Positions 1 through 8,017 of a DNA stretch of 33,777 bases are shown in pieces. Under the pieces are notes generated by a model. It ran no database searches, was not told the origin of the DNA, and saw nothing but the letters and a program-made list of their open reading frames with translations. Source of the stretch: Pseudomonadota bacterium (GTDB taxonomy: Bacteria > Pseudomonadota > Gammaproteobacteria > Burkholderiales > Casimicrobiaceae); NCBI GenBank assembly GCA_018241785.1, contig JAFEDF010000137.1, positions 1 through 33,777 of the forward strand, given 5' to 3'. The translations under genes were made by a program, and so were the position numbers. Numbering within the stretch: the first letter of the stretch is position 1; every line of letters begins with the position of its first letter.

Positions 1-1
1 C

Positions 2-109
2 CTGAGTCTCACCATGTTCGAGCGAATGCAATTGGATCAACTACTTGCGCAAACCGTGACCGATCGCGTCAACCCCGACCCCGGTAACCAGTTGATCCTG
101 TTCGAATAA
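2..109 (+). CDS. C-terminal tail of IS4-family (DUF4372-like) transposase, cut by window start
   Basis: An open frame enters from the left edge and stops at TAA 107-109. Its last residues, a 'SLTMFERM' block followed by a 'NQLILFE' terminus, resemble the C-terminal end of IS4-type DDE transposases that carry an N-terminal DUF4372 domain. Only about 35 residues are visible, so the catalytic residues and the state of the rest of the gene are unknown. The bases just after the stop (about 111-125, 'gttgggacactactg') could be the terminal inverted repeat of the element, but the other end is outside the window. Family assignment rests on recall of the tail motif. Confidence 0.55.
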   Translation: MSLTMFERMQLDQLLAQTVTDRVNPDPGNQLILFE

Positions 110-253
110 CGTTGGGACACTACTGGCGTATCACCACTTGTCACGGAGCAACTGGCAGCGCGAGCGATACGTCTGCAGTCCGGGGCGGGACGCACCGGAC
201 CCAGGCGACGACAGCCTGATCAGCGCGCCGCCCAGGCAGGCACCTGACCGGTC

Positions 254-282
254 TTGCGCATCGAGAAAGAATGAACTAGGAT
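254..282 (+). promoter_or_regulatory. Candidate promoter of the TetR-aidB-GNAT operon
   Basis: TTGCGC (254-259) and TAGGAT (277-282) are separated by exactly 17 bp and lie 33 bp before the GTG start of the regulator. The -10 hexamer matches the sigma-70 consensus at 4 of 6 positions and the -35 at 3 of 6. The -10 lies inside the left arm of the palindrome at 266-315, the arrangement expected for autorepression by a TetR protein. Confidence 0.35.
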
Positions 283-315
283 TCACAACATCAGTGAACC
301 GAAATTCATTTCTTT
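266..315. promoter_or_regulatory. Large imperfect palindrome, putative TetR operator
   Basis: Left arm 266-286 and right arm 294-315 are near-complementary around the 7-nt centre aacatca. The outer blocks AAAGAATGAA and TTCATTTCTTT pair with one extra base, and the inner blocks GGATTCAC and GTGAACC pair with one missing base. It abuts the GTG start of the TetR gene at 316, so protein bound here would block the promoter and possibly the start codon. A hairpin function in RNA cannot be excluded. Confidence 0.45.
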
Positions 316-987
316 GTGGCCTACCGACAAACCCCTGCCGTCGAAGCTCGTCTTCACGACAACCGCAGCCGCATCCTTCTGGCCGCCCGGACTCTGGTCA
401 GCGAGGGAGGCTGGGCCGAAGCGCAGGTCGCCGCCGTTGCGGCGGCGGCCGGAATCGCCACCGGAACGGTGTACCGCTACTTCCCTTCGAAGGCGGAGCT
501 GTTCGCCGAGGTGCTGTCGGCGGTCTCCCAGCGTGAAGTCGATGTCCTGACCGACATCGCGAGTTCGGGCGGCCCTGCGCTGGGTCGACTGCACTCCGCA
601 GTGGCCACCTTCGTCCGCCGAGCCATGCGCAATCCGCGTCTCGCGTATGCGTTGATCGCCGAGCCCTGCGACAAGGAAATCGACGAGGCCCGGCTGACCT
701 ACCGCGCAACAGTCAGCGAGGTGATCCGCTCGATCATCGAATCGGGCCAGGCGGCCAAGGAAGTCAGACCTGACGTTCGGCCCGACGTTGCGGCGACCGT
801 GATCGTGGGTGGCTTCATGGAGGGCCTGATCGGGCCGCTGTCGCCGCTCAGCCGGCAGCAGCACCCAGATACCGATGCCTACCGGCGCGAGGTGGCCCAA
901 CTGGCCGACCAGATCGCCGCACTGGCTTGCACCAGCGTGGCCGCTACCGCCGCCACGCTCCGACAACTGAACCGGAGACCCGCATGA
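316..987 (+). CDS. TetR/AcrR family transcriptional regulator
   Basis: This 223-aa protein has a typical TetR N-terminal helix-turn-helix at about residues 15-62, including the recognition-helix signature 'GTVYRYFPSK' (about 50-59). An all-helical ligand-binding domain follows. The start is GTG 316, the only usual start codon after the in-frame stop at 295-297; no convincing Shine-Dalgarno precedes it. Its TGA overlaps the ATG of the AidB-like gene (ATGA, 984-987), so the two are translationally coupled. It probably represses its own operon through the palindrome directly upstream. The ligand is unknown; an acyl-CoA or alkylated metabolite would fit the neighbour but is a guess. Confidence 0.9.
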   Translation: MAYRQTPAVEARLHDNRSRILLAARTLVSEGGWAEAQVAAVAAAAGIATGTVYRYFPSKAELFAEVLSAVSQREVDVLTDIASSGGPALGRLHSAVATFVRRAMRNPRLAYALIAEPCDKEIDEARLTYRATVSEVIRSIIESGQAAKEVRPDVRPDVAATVIVGGFMEGLIGPLSPLSRQQHPDTDAYRREVAQLADQIAALACTSVAATAATLRQLNRRPA

Positions 988-2696
988 ACAAGCCCCTTCC
1001 CGCATGCATCCTGGAAGCTGCCGCCGATCGCTACAGCACACACAGGGTCCTCAACCAGGCATTGCCGGCAAGCGCCTTCAATGCGTTCGCCGGTGACGAA
1101 GTGCTGCGAGCAGGTATCGAGCGGGAGGCACCATGGGCGGCCGACCGCTGTGCGGCGCTGGGGGCCGTGGCCGGCGACGAGCAGGTGCAGGAGCTGGCGC
1201 GGCTGGCCAACCGCTATACGCCCGAGCTGAAGACCCACGACCGGTTCGGCAATCGCATCGACTGGGTGGAGTTCCACCCGAGCTGGCACGAGTTGATGTC
1301 GCTCGCCTGGAAGCACGAGGTTCCCAACCTGTGCTGGCGCGCGAACGAGACGGGCGGCCACTATGCCCGTGCCGTGCTGTCCTACCTGTGGAATCAGGTC
1401 GAGCACGGGACCGCGTGCCCCACGGGCATGGCCTACGCGTCGCATGCGGGCTTCGAGGCCGAGCCTGCGCTGGCGATCTGGGCCGAGAAGAGCAAGGGCA
1501 CGCGCTACGAGTTCAGCCGCCGCGAGGTCGGCGACAAGCCGTCGGTCGTCATTGGCTATGCGATGACCGAGAAGCAAGGGGGCTCGGACCTGCGCGAGAC
1601 CCAGACCACCGCCCGCTACTCGCAAGCGAGTGACTACCACGGTGCGACGGCGCACTGGTACGAGTTGACCGGCCACAAGTGGTTCTGCTCGGTCCCGCAG
1701 TCCGATGGCTTCTTCACGCTGGCCAAGGTCGACGGCGGTGTCACCTGCTTCTTCCTTCCGCGCACGCTGCCCGACGGCAGCTTCAACCGCTTCTTCGTGC
1801 AGCGCCTGAAGGACAAGGCCGGCAACAAGTCCAATGCATCGAGCGAAGTCGAATTTGCCGGCACGCTGGCCATCCGCGTTGGCGAGGAAGGCCGCGGCAT
1901 TCGCGAGATCCTGTCGCATTCGCACCTGACGCGGCTGGACTTCGCCGTCGGTTCGGCGGGGCTTATGCGCCAGGCGCTGACCCTGGCGTTGCGCCACACC
2001 ACTACCCGCAAGGCCTTCGGCACGCCGATCGCCGAGCGGCCGATGATGGCCAACGTGCTGGCCGACATGGCGGTCGAGGTGGAGGCCGCCACGCTGATGG
2101 CCCTGCGCGTGGCCAGGGCCACCGATCGGATGAAGACGGATGAGCACGAGAAGCTGCTCGCCCGTGTCGCTACGCCGGCCGCCAAGTATTTCAACTGCTC
2201 GCGCGCTCCGGCCATCGCCAACGAAGCCTTGCAGTGCCACGGCGGCAACGGCTTCATCGAGGAGAACCCGATGGCGCGCGTCTACCGAGAGGCGCCGTTG
2301 AACAGCGTGTGGGAGGGCACGGCCAACATGATGTGCATGGACGTCCGCCGCGCGATGATCAGGGACCCGCGCACGATCGACGCGTTGTTCGCGGAGTTGC
2401 ACCCGCTGAAGGGCCAGGACGGCCACTTCGATGCGCTGGTCGGAGTCACCGAGCGCCTGGTTCGCGAGGCGGTAAACGACGAGTTCCTGGCACGCCCGAT
2501 GACGGAGAGCGTGGCCCGCTCCCTTCAGGCCGCCGACCTGATGCGCTACAGCACTCCGGAAGTCGTGGGGGCCTTCCTCAGCACGCGTTGCCCAGGCGCG
2601 ACCGGTGCGTGGGGTTCGATGTTCGGCACCATGGGCCTGACACTCGACAAGACGACAGCGGATCGCATCGTCGAGCGCGCGGACCTGGCGCGCTGA
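984..2696 (+). CDS. AidB-like acyl-CoA dehydrogenase family protein
   Basis: At 570 aa this is much longer than ordinary acyl-CoA dehydrogenases (about 380 aa) and matches the AidB subgroup with its extended N- and C-terminal regions. Signatures are 'YAMTEKQGGSDLRE' in the flavin-binding middle domain, 'CHGGNGFIEENP' near residue 420, and 'YREAPLNSVWEGTANMM', which closely follows the AidB motif. E. coli AidB is an FAD protein of the adaptive (Ada) response that binds DNA and is thought to limit alkylation damage; close relatives may instead be true acyl-CoA dehydrogenases. Here it sits in an operon with a TetR regulator (ATGA overlap) and a GNAT acetyltransferase, not with ada or alkB, so induction by something other than alkylation is likely. 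Confidence 0.88.
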   Translation: MNKPLPACILEAAADRYSTHRVLNQALPASAFNAFAGDEVLRAGIEREAPWAADRCAALGAVAGDEQVQELARLANRYTPELKTHDRFGNRIDWVEFHPSWHELMSLAWKHEVPNLCWRANETGGHYARAVLSYLWNQVEHGTACPTGMAYASHAGFEAEPALAIWAEKSKGTRYEFSRREVGDKPSVVIGYAMTEKQGGSDLRETQTTARYSQASDYHGATAHWYELTGHKWFCSVPQSDGFFTLAKVDGGVTCFFLPRTLPDGSFNRFFVQRLKDKAGNKSNASSEVEFAGTLAIRVGEEGRGIREILSHSHLTRLDFAVGSAGLMRQALTLALRHTTTRKAFGTPIAERPMMANVLADMAVEVEAATLMALRVARATDRMKTDEHEKLLARVATPAAKYFNCSRAPAIANEALQCHGGNGFIEENPMARVYREAPLNSVWEGTANMMCMDVRRAMIRDPRTIDALFAELHPLKGQDGHFDALVGVTERLVREAVNDEFLARPMTESVARSLQAADLMRYSTPEVVGAFLSTRCPGATGAWGSMFGTMGLTLDKTTADRIVERADLAR

Positions 2697-2727
2697 CTTC
2701 GGGTCGGCCATCTACCTGTCTTCGAAC

Positions 2728-3282
2728 ATGAACACGACATCACCCGCGGCCGAAGCCCCAGCGGCCCCGATCACCGTGAGTTCCGGCTACCGCCCGGGCC
2801 TAGTCGGTCGGATCGCCGAGATGCACGCGGTCTTCTATGCGCGGCACTCCGGCTTCGGTCAGTATTTCGAGAGCCAGGTCGCCAGCGGTGTCGCGGAGTT
2901 CGTGGGACGCCTTGATCAGCCGTGCAACGGGATCTGGGCGGCAATCCACAACGACCGGATCGTGGGCTCGATCGCGATCGACGGCCAGGACCTGGGTGTT
3001 GACCATGTGGGCCATGCCCATTTGCGCTGGTTCATCCTCGACGACGATTGCCGCGGCGCTGGCGGCGGGCGTCGGCTGATGCAGGAGGCGATGGCCTTCT
3101 GCGACCGTCGTGGGTTCGCCGCGACCCAGCTCTGGACATTCAAGGGCCTGGATGCCGCCAGAAAGCTCTACGAGTCCTTCGGCTTCGAACTGGTCGACGA
3201 GACACCCGGCGACCAGTGGGGAAGCACGGTAATGGAGCAGCAGTTCACCCGCGTGGCGCCTGCACACAAGAAGCGGCCTTGA
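2728..3282 (+). CDS. GNAT family N-acetyltransferase
   Basis: The 184-aa protein carries one GNAT fold. The acetyl-CoA pyrophosphate loop is seen as 'RGAGGGRRLM' (about residues 111-120), after the beta-strand 'HLRWFILDDD', with a C-terminal 'AARKLYESFGFELV' motif. The sequence strongly resembles the acetyltransferase half of MarR-GNAT fusion proteins, but the MarR part is absent. It starts 31 bp after the AidB-like gene with no evident Shine-Dalgarno and is probably the third gene of that operon. The substrate is unknown. Its last 38 bp overlap, on the opposite strand, the end of an isochorismatase-like remnant, which suggests that this end was joined to the next locus by rearrangement. Confidence 0.88.
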   Translation: MNTTSPAAEAPAAPITVSSGYRPGLVGRIAEMHAVFYARHSGFGQYFESQVASGVAEFVGRLDQPCNGIWAAIHNDRIVGSIAIDGQDLGVDHVGHAHLRWFILDDDCRGAGGGRRLMQEAMAFCDRRGFAATQLWTFKGLDAARKLYESFGFELVDETPGDQWGSTVMEQQFTRVAPAHKKRP

Positions 3283-3409
3283 CCAGCTTCAACACGTCGC
3301 GGAAGCGCGGATGCGCGCAATCCGCCAGCCACTCGAACAGCACCATTTCGTGTGTCACGATCGTGGCGCCGGCTTGCGCCGTCGTCGCTGACCTCGCCGT
3401 CGGCCGTGA
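3245..3409 (-). pseudogene. 3' remnant of an isochorismatase-like (cysteine hydrolase) gene
   Basis: Between the GNAT gene and the 150-aa gene, the minus strand reads 'AGATIVTHEMVLFEWLADC' followed by 'AHPRFRDVLKLVK' and ends at TGA 3247-3245. This matches the C-terminal end of isochorismatase/nicotinamidase-like hydrolases, which finish with a 'GA.....E..LFE...' helix and a '...LKLVK' tail. The frame upstream is closed by a stop at 3410-3412, and the catalytic Asp-Lys-Cys part is missing, so only about 50 residues survive. It is in the right orientation to have been the last gene of the minus-strand operon. The loss may have happened when the TetR-aidB-GNAT segment was joined here. Confidence 0.5.
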
Positions 3410-3438
3410 TCAGCGCGGAAACCGGCGAGCGATGCCTG

Positions 3439-3891
3439 TCAGTCGCCGGCACGTCGTACGCCGCCAAAGCCCAGGTGGTGCATGCATTCCCGAAGGACCA
3501 GCAGCCCCGCCGCGGCGTCGCGGCCCGCAGGCAGGCCCGCCGACACTGCCGGATGGCCAAGCGAAACTGTAGCCAGGCGCTGGAAGCTGTCTTCCACCTC
3601 GTCGCGCGTGCGTCGGTCGCCATTCGCCCGCAGGTCCAGCTTTGCGCAGAGCCGGGCATTGCGGGTCAGCAGGTCGCCGCGAGCTGCCTGACGCAGGCCG
3701 CTGGCAGCCAGCGCGTCCTCAACTCGGTCGATCGCCTGCTCCACTTCGAAGGGATTCGGAGGATCGTGTCGAAAGAGGCCTTCGGCGATGTCGCGCACTC
3801 CCACGGCGATCACCACCGCGGGCGCGGCACCGTCCGACGGTGTCGTGCGATGTTCTTCGAGCAGCAGGCTTGTCGCATCGGTTCGCTTCAT
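3439..3891 (-). CDS. Hypothetical protein, 150 aa, unknown function
   Basis: I do not recognise a named domain. The protein is acidic and mostly helical in appearance, with 'PPNPFEVEQAIDRVEDAL' near residues 44-61 and a tail containing 'LRECMHHLGF'. There is no signal peptide, membrane segment or metal-binding cluster. Its ATG overlaps the TGA of the esterase gene (ATGA at 3891-3888), so it is translationally coupled and belongs to the LysR-associated operon. The ORF is open throughout with coding-like third positions. Function can only be guessed from its enzyme neighbours. Confidence 0.7.
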   Translation of the reverse strand: MKRTDATSLLLEEHRTTPSDGAAPAVVIAVGVRDIAEGLFRHDPPNPFEVEQAIDRVEDALAASGLRQAARGDLLTRNARLCAKLDLRANGDRRTRDEVEDSFQRLATVSLGHPAVSAGLPAGRDAAAGLLVLRECMHHLGFGGVRRAGD

Positions 3892-4541
3892 CGCCCGCTC
3901 TCCGCCTGCGCCTCGCCCAGCCGCTGGACGATGGCGTTGACTACACGTCCGTCGATGCCGTGTCCGAGGCCAGCGAAGCGTTCGAGGGTCGATCGAGCTC
4001 CCAGGGTGCGCAACTGAGCTTCCGCTTCGACGGCCAGACCGACGGGCATCACGCGGTCCTGCTCGCCATGCATCAGGTTCACGACCGTACCGGCTGGCGC
4101 CATGCGCGGTGGCTGCGCGAATCGCCCGGCGATCGCGATCACGCGACGCGCTATCTGTGGTTGCGCCTGCTGCGTCGATTCGAGCGCCATGATGGCGCCC
4201 TGCGAGAAGCCGATCAGCGTCGTGCGGGCGGCGGCCACGCCGGTCTGCCGCTGCCAAACGCTGACCTTCTCGATGAACGCCAGCATCGCCGCGGCGACGC
4301 GTCCAGGCCGATTGGCCTCGGTGACGCCCTGCACGGAGAACCACTGCCAGCCGGTGCCGAAGTCCGACCGCTGCGACGAACGCACACTGACAACCCAGGC
4401 GCTGGGCCGACGCGCTGCCAGCGCTTCGCCGAGCGGGCGCAGGTCTTCAGCACCGGAGCCCACGCCATGGAACAGCAGCAGCAGATCAACGTCTTGCGCT
4501 GCCGTCGCATTGGGCCGCTGGATGATCAGGTCGTCATGCAT
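3888..4541 (-). CDS. ypfH: YpfH-like serine esterase (alpha/beta hydrolase)
   Basis: The 217-aa protein follows E. coli YpfH along most of its length: 'LLLLFHGVG' (20-28), 'WQWFSVQGVTE.NR..RV' (65-82) and 'LIGFSQGAIMALES' (109-122). The nucleophile is Ser113 in GFSQGA; Asp162 (HGEQDRV) and His194 (GLGHGID) complete the triad. YpfH-type enzymes hydrolyse short-chain carboxyl esters and the natural substrate is not known. There is no signal peptide, so it acts in the cytoplasm. The start at 4541 is chosen because it aligns with the family N-terminus; a longer frame to 4823 runs into the dioxygenase gene. It lies 13 bp downstream of that gene. Confidence 0.88.
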   Translation of the reverse strand: MHDDLIIQRPNATAAQDVDLLLLFHGVGSGAEDLRPLGEALAARRPSAWVVSVRSSQRSDFGTGWQWFSVQGVTEANRPGRVAAAMLAFIEKVSVWQRQTGVAAARTTLIGFSQGAIMALESTQQAQPQIARRVIAIAGRFAQPPRMAPAGTVVNLMHGEQDRVMPVGLAVEAEAQLRTLGARSTLERFAGLGHGIDGRVVNAIVQRLGEAQAESGR

Positions 4542-4554
4542 ACCAGCGCTCCGA

Positions 4555-5348
4555 TCAGGCAGTAGCGGCTGCGATGCCGAACGCGTATGAGTCCATGGCG
4601 AGCACGCCGTGTGTGATGCCACCCTCGATGACCCGCGCGGGCGCGCCACCAGCCGCTGCGCCACCGGCCACCAGCAGCGGCCAGAAGTGCTCCGGCGTCG
4701 GGTGGGCGCGCCGCGCATGGGGCGCGTCGTCGAGCGTGCGCTGCAGCCGAACTGCGTCGCCCTGCTCAACCGCCTCGCGCACCCAGGCCGCGAACTCCGC
4801 CGCATACGCTTCGTCGTCGCCATGTCCGCTGCGGAACTCGTACAGGTTGTGCGTGAGGCTGCCCGAGCCGACGATCAACACGCCCTCGTCGGCCAGCGGC
4901 GCCAGCGCCTGCCCGAAGGCCCAGGCCGATGGCGCATCAAGCCGCGACAGCAACGAGACCTGAAACACCGGCACGTCGGCCGCAGGGAACAGGTGCATCA
5001 GCGGCACCCAAGCGCCATGGTCGAGGCCGCGCTGCTCATCGGGCTGGGCCGGCCAGCCAGCGTCCCTCAGTTGCTGCACGGCACGCTGCGCCAGCTCGGC
5101 ATGGCCGCGCGCCGGGTAGCTCATCCGGTACAGCGCGGTGTCGAACCCGCCGAAGTCGTGGATCGTCGCCGGCTGCACCGCGGTACTCACGCGCGGTGCC
5201 GGCGTCATCCAGTGCGGCGAAACGACCAACACGGCCTCCGGGCGCGGCAGCTCGTGGCCCAACGCCGTCAGCCGCGGCCCGGCCAGGCCGGGCTCGAGCG
5301 CGAAGGTCGGCGCGCCGTGCGACACGAACAGGCTGGGCAGGCGCGACA

Positions 5349-5349
<1 letters not shown>
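4555..5349 (-). CDS. DODA-type extradiol aromatic ring-opening dioxygenase (LigB superfamily, YgiD-like)
   Basis: The 264-aa protein has the LigB-fold layout of 4,5-DOPA extradiol dioxygenases. Conserved histidines that bind the metal or act in catalysis lie at about His11 ('VSHGAP'), His46 ('SPHW'), His111 ('GLDHGAW') and in the C-terminal 'EGGITHGVLAMDSYAFG'. Such enzymes open catecholic rings next to the hydroxyls using non-haem iron or zinc; physiological substrates are mostly unknown in bacteria. Its ATG shares a base with the DoxX stop (TGATG at 5351-5347), so expression is coupled. With DoxX, a Rossmann reductase and an esterase it forms a redox or aromatic-detoxification style operon. 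Confidence 0.9.
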
Positions 5350-5792
<443 letters not shown>

Positions 5793-5822
5793 GAGTCGTC
5801 TCCGAATGTCGCGATGAAGAGA

Positions 5823-6455
5823 TCAGGCCTTGCGGATCCAGGTTGGCGCGATCGACGTGCCCAGACCTGCCCCATAGCCGAGGTAGATGTTCAAGCCGGC
5901 CAGCGGCTCCAGGTAACGCGCGTTCTTCAAGCCGCCGGCGTCGACGACGTCGAAGCCGATGCTCCGTGCCAATTCGGTCGCGGTCTGCTTGGCGCGCGCG
6001 CCGTCGCTGGCGACGAACACCGTGACCTTCTGACCCTTGCCGAGCTCGGCACCTTCGGCCAGCACCGACGCGAACACGGTGTTGAAGCCCTTGACCACTT
6101 CCGCACCCGGCAGGGCCTTGGCGATCTCTTCGGCGGCCGAGGTACTGTGGCCCAGCGTCAAGCCCATGTAGTCGGCCGTCAGCGGGTTGGTGATATCGAT
6201 GACGACCTTGCCCTGCAGGTCACCCACGGACCGCAGCGCGCTCAACGCGTCGGCATAGCCGGTGGCCAGCACGACGGCGTCGGCACCGGCGGCGGCACCG
6301 ACCGTGGCCACAGCCTTGGCGCCCGGGTTGGCGGCCGCCACCTGCGCCGCCTTGGCGCTGTCGCGCGCGGTCACGCTGACCTGGTGGCCGGCGCGGACGA
6401 GTTGCTTGACGAAGGCCGAGCCCATGTTGCCGGCGCCGATGACTGTGACTTTCAT
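5823..6455 (-). CDS. NADPH-dependent F420 reductase-like Rossmann oxidoreductase
   Basis: The 210-aa protein starts with a dinucleotide-binding beta-alpha-beta unit, 'VTVIGAGNMGSAFVKQL' (residues 3-19), and continues as a single NAD(P)-binding domain of the F420-dependent NADP reductase type (pfam03807-like), including 'VVIDITNPL' and 'VVKGFNTVFA'. Most bacterial members have no coenzyme F420 and probably use flavin or another electron partner. AGAGGA sits 7 nt before the ATG. It is the first gene of the minus-strand operon, divergent from the LysR gene, so it is the natural target of that regulator. Confidence 0.88.
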   Translation of the reverse strand: MKVTVIGAGNMGSAFVKQLVRAGHQVSVTARDSAKAAQVAAANPGAKAVATVGAAAGADAVVLATGYADALSALRSVGDLQGKVVIDITNPLTADYMGLTLGHSTSAAEEIAKALPGAEVVKGFNTVFASVLAEGAELGKGQKVTVFVASDGARAKQTATELARSIGFDVVDAGGLKNARYLEPLAGLNIYLGYGAGLGTSIAPTWIRKA

Positions 6456-6540
6456 GACCTGTCCTCTGGTTGGGTGCAGCGGATTGCTGCGGTGAGGAGG
6501 ACTTTATAGGTGCGCCAAACAGTTATAAATATTCACTGAG

Positions 6541-6570
6541 TTGACATACTGTCCCGTGTATCGGGACAAT
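6541..6570 (+). promoter_or_regulatory. LysR promoter with perfect inverted repeat (putative LysR binding site)
   Basis: TTGACA at 6541-6546 is a perfect -35, and GACAAT (6565-6570, 4 of 6) is 18 bp downstream. Between and over them lies the perfect 7-bp inverted repeat TGTCCCG-TGTAT-CGGGACA (6550-6568). LysR-type regulators bind dyads of this kind in the divergent promoter region and usually repress themselves while activating the neighbour. The -10 ends only 5 nt before the GTG start of the LysR gene, leaving no room for a normal leader. Confidence 0.5.
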
Positions 6571-6575
6571 CAGCC

Positions 6576-7475
6576 GTGGACAAGTTCCAGGAGATGCGTG
6601 CCTTCGTCACGGTGGTCGACACCGGCAGCTTTGTGCGCGCCGCCGACGCGTTGAGTTCGTCAAAGACGGCGGTATCGCGACTGGTCGGCGAAATGGAGTC
6701 CCGGCTCGGGACGCGGCTGCTGCATCGCACGACCCGCAGGCTGTCGATGACGCCTGAGGGCGAGGTCTTCTACGAGCGCTGCCGGCAGCTGCTCGACAGC
6801 GTCGCCGAAGCGGAGGCAGAACTGACCGCCCACTCGGGCGAGGCGATCGGGCAGCTGCGGGTCAACGTGCCGGTCACTTTCGGTCTGCTGCACCTCGCGC
6901 CGCTGTGGCCGGCCTTCATGGAGCTGCACCCGAAGGTGGTGCTCGACGTCACGCTGTCCGACCGGCTGGTCGACCTGGTCGACGAAGGCTACGACCTCGC
7001 AGTCCGCATCGCGCGGCTGCAGGCATCGACGCTGGTCAGCCGCCAGCTCACGTCGACGCGACTGATCCTGTGCGCTTCACCCGAGTACCTGCGCCGGCGC
7101 GGCGTGCCCGATCATCCCACCGACATCGCGCGGCACGCGGTCATCTCGTACACGCTGCTGGCCATGGGCGAGCAGTGGGAGTTCGAAGGCCCCAAAGGCC
7201 CGGTCAGCGTGGAGGTCGCGCCGCGCATGCGCACCAACAGCGGCGACACCTGCTGCGCCGCCGCCGTGCAGCATCAGGGCATCGTTCTGCAGCCTTCGTT
7301 CCTGGTCGGTGCGCACCTGGCGTCGGGCGCGCTGGTCGAGTTGCTGCCGCAGTACCGCTCGATCGAGCTTGGCGTCTACGCCGTCTACCCGACCCGCAAG
7401 CACCTGACACCGAAGGTGCGCGCGCTCATCGACTTCCTCGTGGACGCGTTTCGCATGCGGGCCTGGCCGGGCTGA
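6576..7475 (+). CDS. LysR family transcriptional regulator
   Basis: This 299-aa protein has the winged helix-turn-helix of LysR regulators at residues 1-60 ('FVTVVDTGSFVRAADAL', then 'RRLSMTPEGEVFY') and a substrate-binding domain at about 90-290. The start is GTG 6576, which gives the usual 'MDKFQEMRAFV' N-terminus of the group; ATG 6594 would cut into helix 1. It is transcribed away from the reductase-DoxX-dioxygenase-esterase operon with a dyad between them, and very probably controls that operon. The inducer is unknown. The 225 bp after the gene hold no recognisable gene. Confidence 0.92.
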   Translation: MDKFQEMRAFVTVVDTGSFVRAADALSSSKTAVSRLVGEMESRLGTRLLHRTTRRLSMTPEGEVFYERCRQLLDSVAEAEAELTAHSGEAIGQLRVNVPVTFGLLHLAPLWPAFMELHPKVVLDVTLSDRLVDLVDEGYDLAVRIARLQASTLVSRQLTSTRLILCASPEYLRRRGVPDHPTDIARHAVISYTLLAMGEQWEFEGPKGPVSVEVAPRMRTNSGDTCCAAAVQHQGIVLQPSFLVGAHLASGALVELLPQYRSIELGVYAVYPTRKHLTPKVRALIDFLVDAFRMRAWPG

Positions 7476-7700
7476 GACCCCTCCCCACTCATCATCCTCT
7501 CACGGGTAACACGACACACGCACGACAACACCGATGCTGTTGGCGTGCCAAAGCAGCGTTCGTCGCCTGCGCCCAAGGCGAAGTGGCATCTGATATTCGA
7601 CGAGATGGCGACATTTGCTGTTCAGCGAAGATCAGCGGAGCCCAGTTGCGAGGGCAGGACGGCTCTCACCTCTCGATCGCGCGCAGCATCGCGCGCACTG
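7476..7700. other. Intergenic stretch between LysR and higA, no gene seen
   Basis: No ORF with coding character, tRNA, clear terminator or repeat was found. The composition is less GC-biased than the core region, as in much of the left third. It could hold decayed mobile DNA, but nothing specific is recognised. Confidence 0.4.
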
Positions 7701-8006
7701 TCACGAGGCAGCCGGCTGAAGGACGCGGATCCTCGGCGCGAGCTTCGCGCGCAGTTCCCGATCCGCGACCCGCATGTCGTACTCGGACTGCAGGTTCAGC
7801 CAGAACCTGGGCTCCATGCCGAAAAAGATCCCGAGCCGAAGCGCCGTGTCCGCCGTGATCGGGCGCTGCCCGTTCACGAGTTCGCTGATCCGGCTGGGCG
7901 AGACATCAATGTCCGCCGCGAGCTGGCGGGCGCTGATGCCCATGGGCTTCATGAAGTCCTCCAGCAGGATCTCGCCGGGATGAATCTCTTCGAGCAACTT
8001 GGGCAT
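7701..8006 (-). CDS. higA: HigA family antitoxin (addiction module, XRE-type HTH)
   Basis: The 101-aa protein begins 'PKLLEEIHPGEILLEDFMKP', the standard HigA N-terminus. An XRE-type helix-turn-helix follows at about residues 24-58 ('ISARQLAADIDVSPSRISEL'), and 'GQRPITADTALRLG..FG' is typical of the family. The start is ATG 8006, 11 bp after the toxin stop, so the order is toxin first as usual for higBA. HigA neutralises HigB by direct binding and represses the operon through inverted repeats at the promoter; a nested repeat of that kind is present at 8310-8347. Confidence 0.95.
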   Translation of the reverse strand: MPKLLEEIHPGEILLEDFMKPMGISARQLAADIDVSPSRISELVNGQRPITADTALRLGIFFGMEPRFWLNLQSEYDMRVADRELRAKLAPRIRVLQPAAS

Positions 8007-8017
8007 GTTTCGAACTC

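Noticed and set aside
879..2711. 610-codon open frame on the minus strand opposite the AidB-like gene
   Set aside because: It is an antisense shadow of a GC-rich gene. The + strand frame has full AidB-family motifs, while the minus frame has no recognisable domain and is rich in Arg, His and Gln as shadows are.
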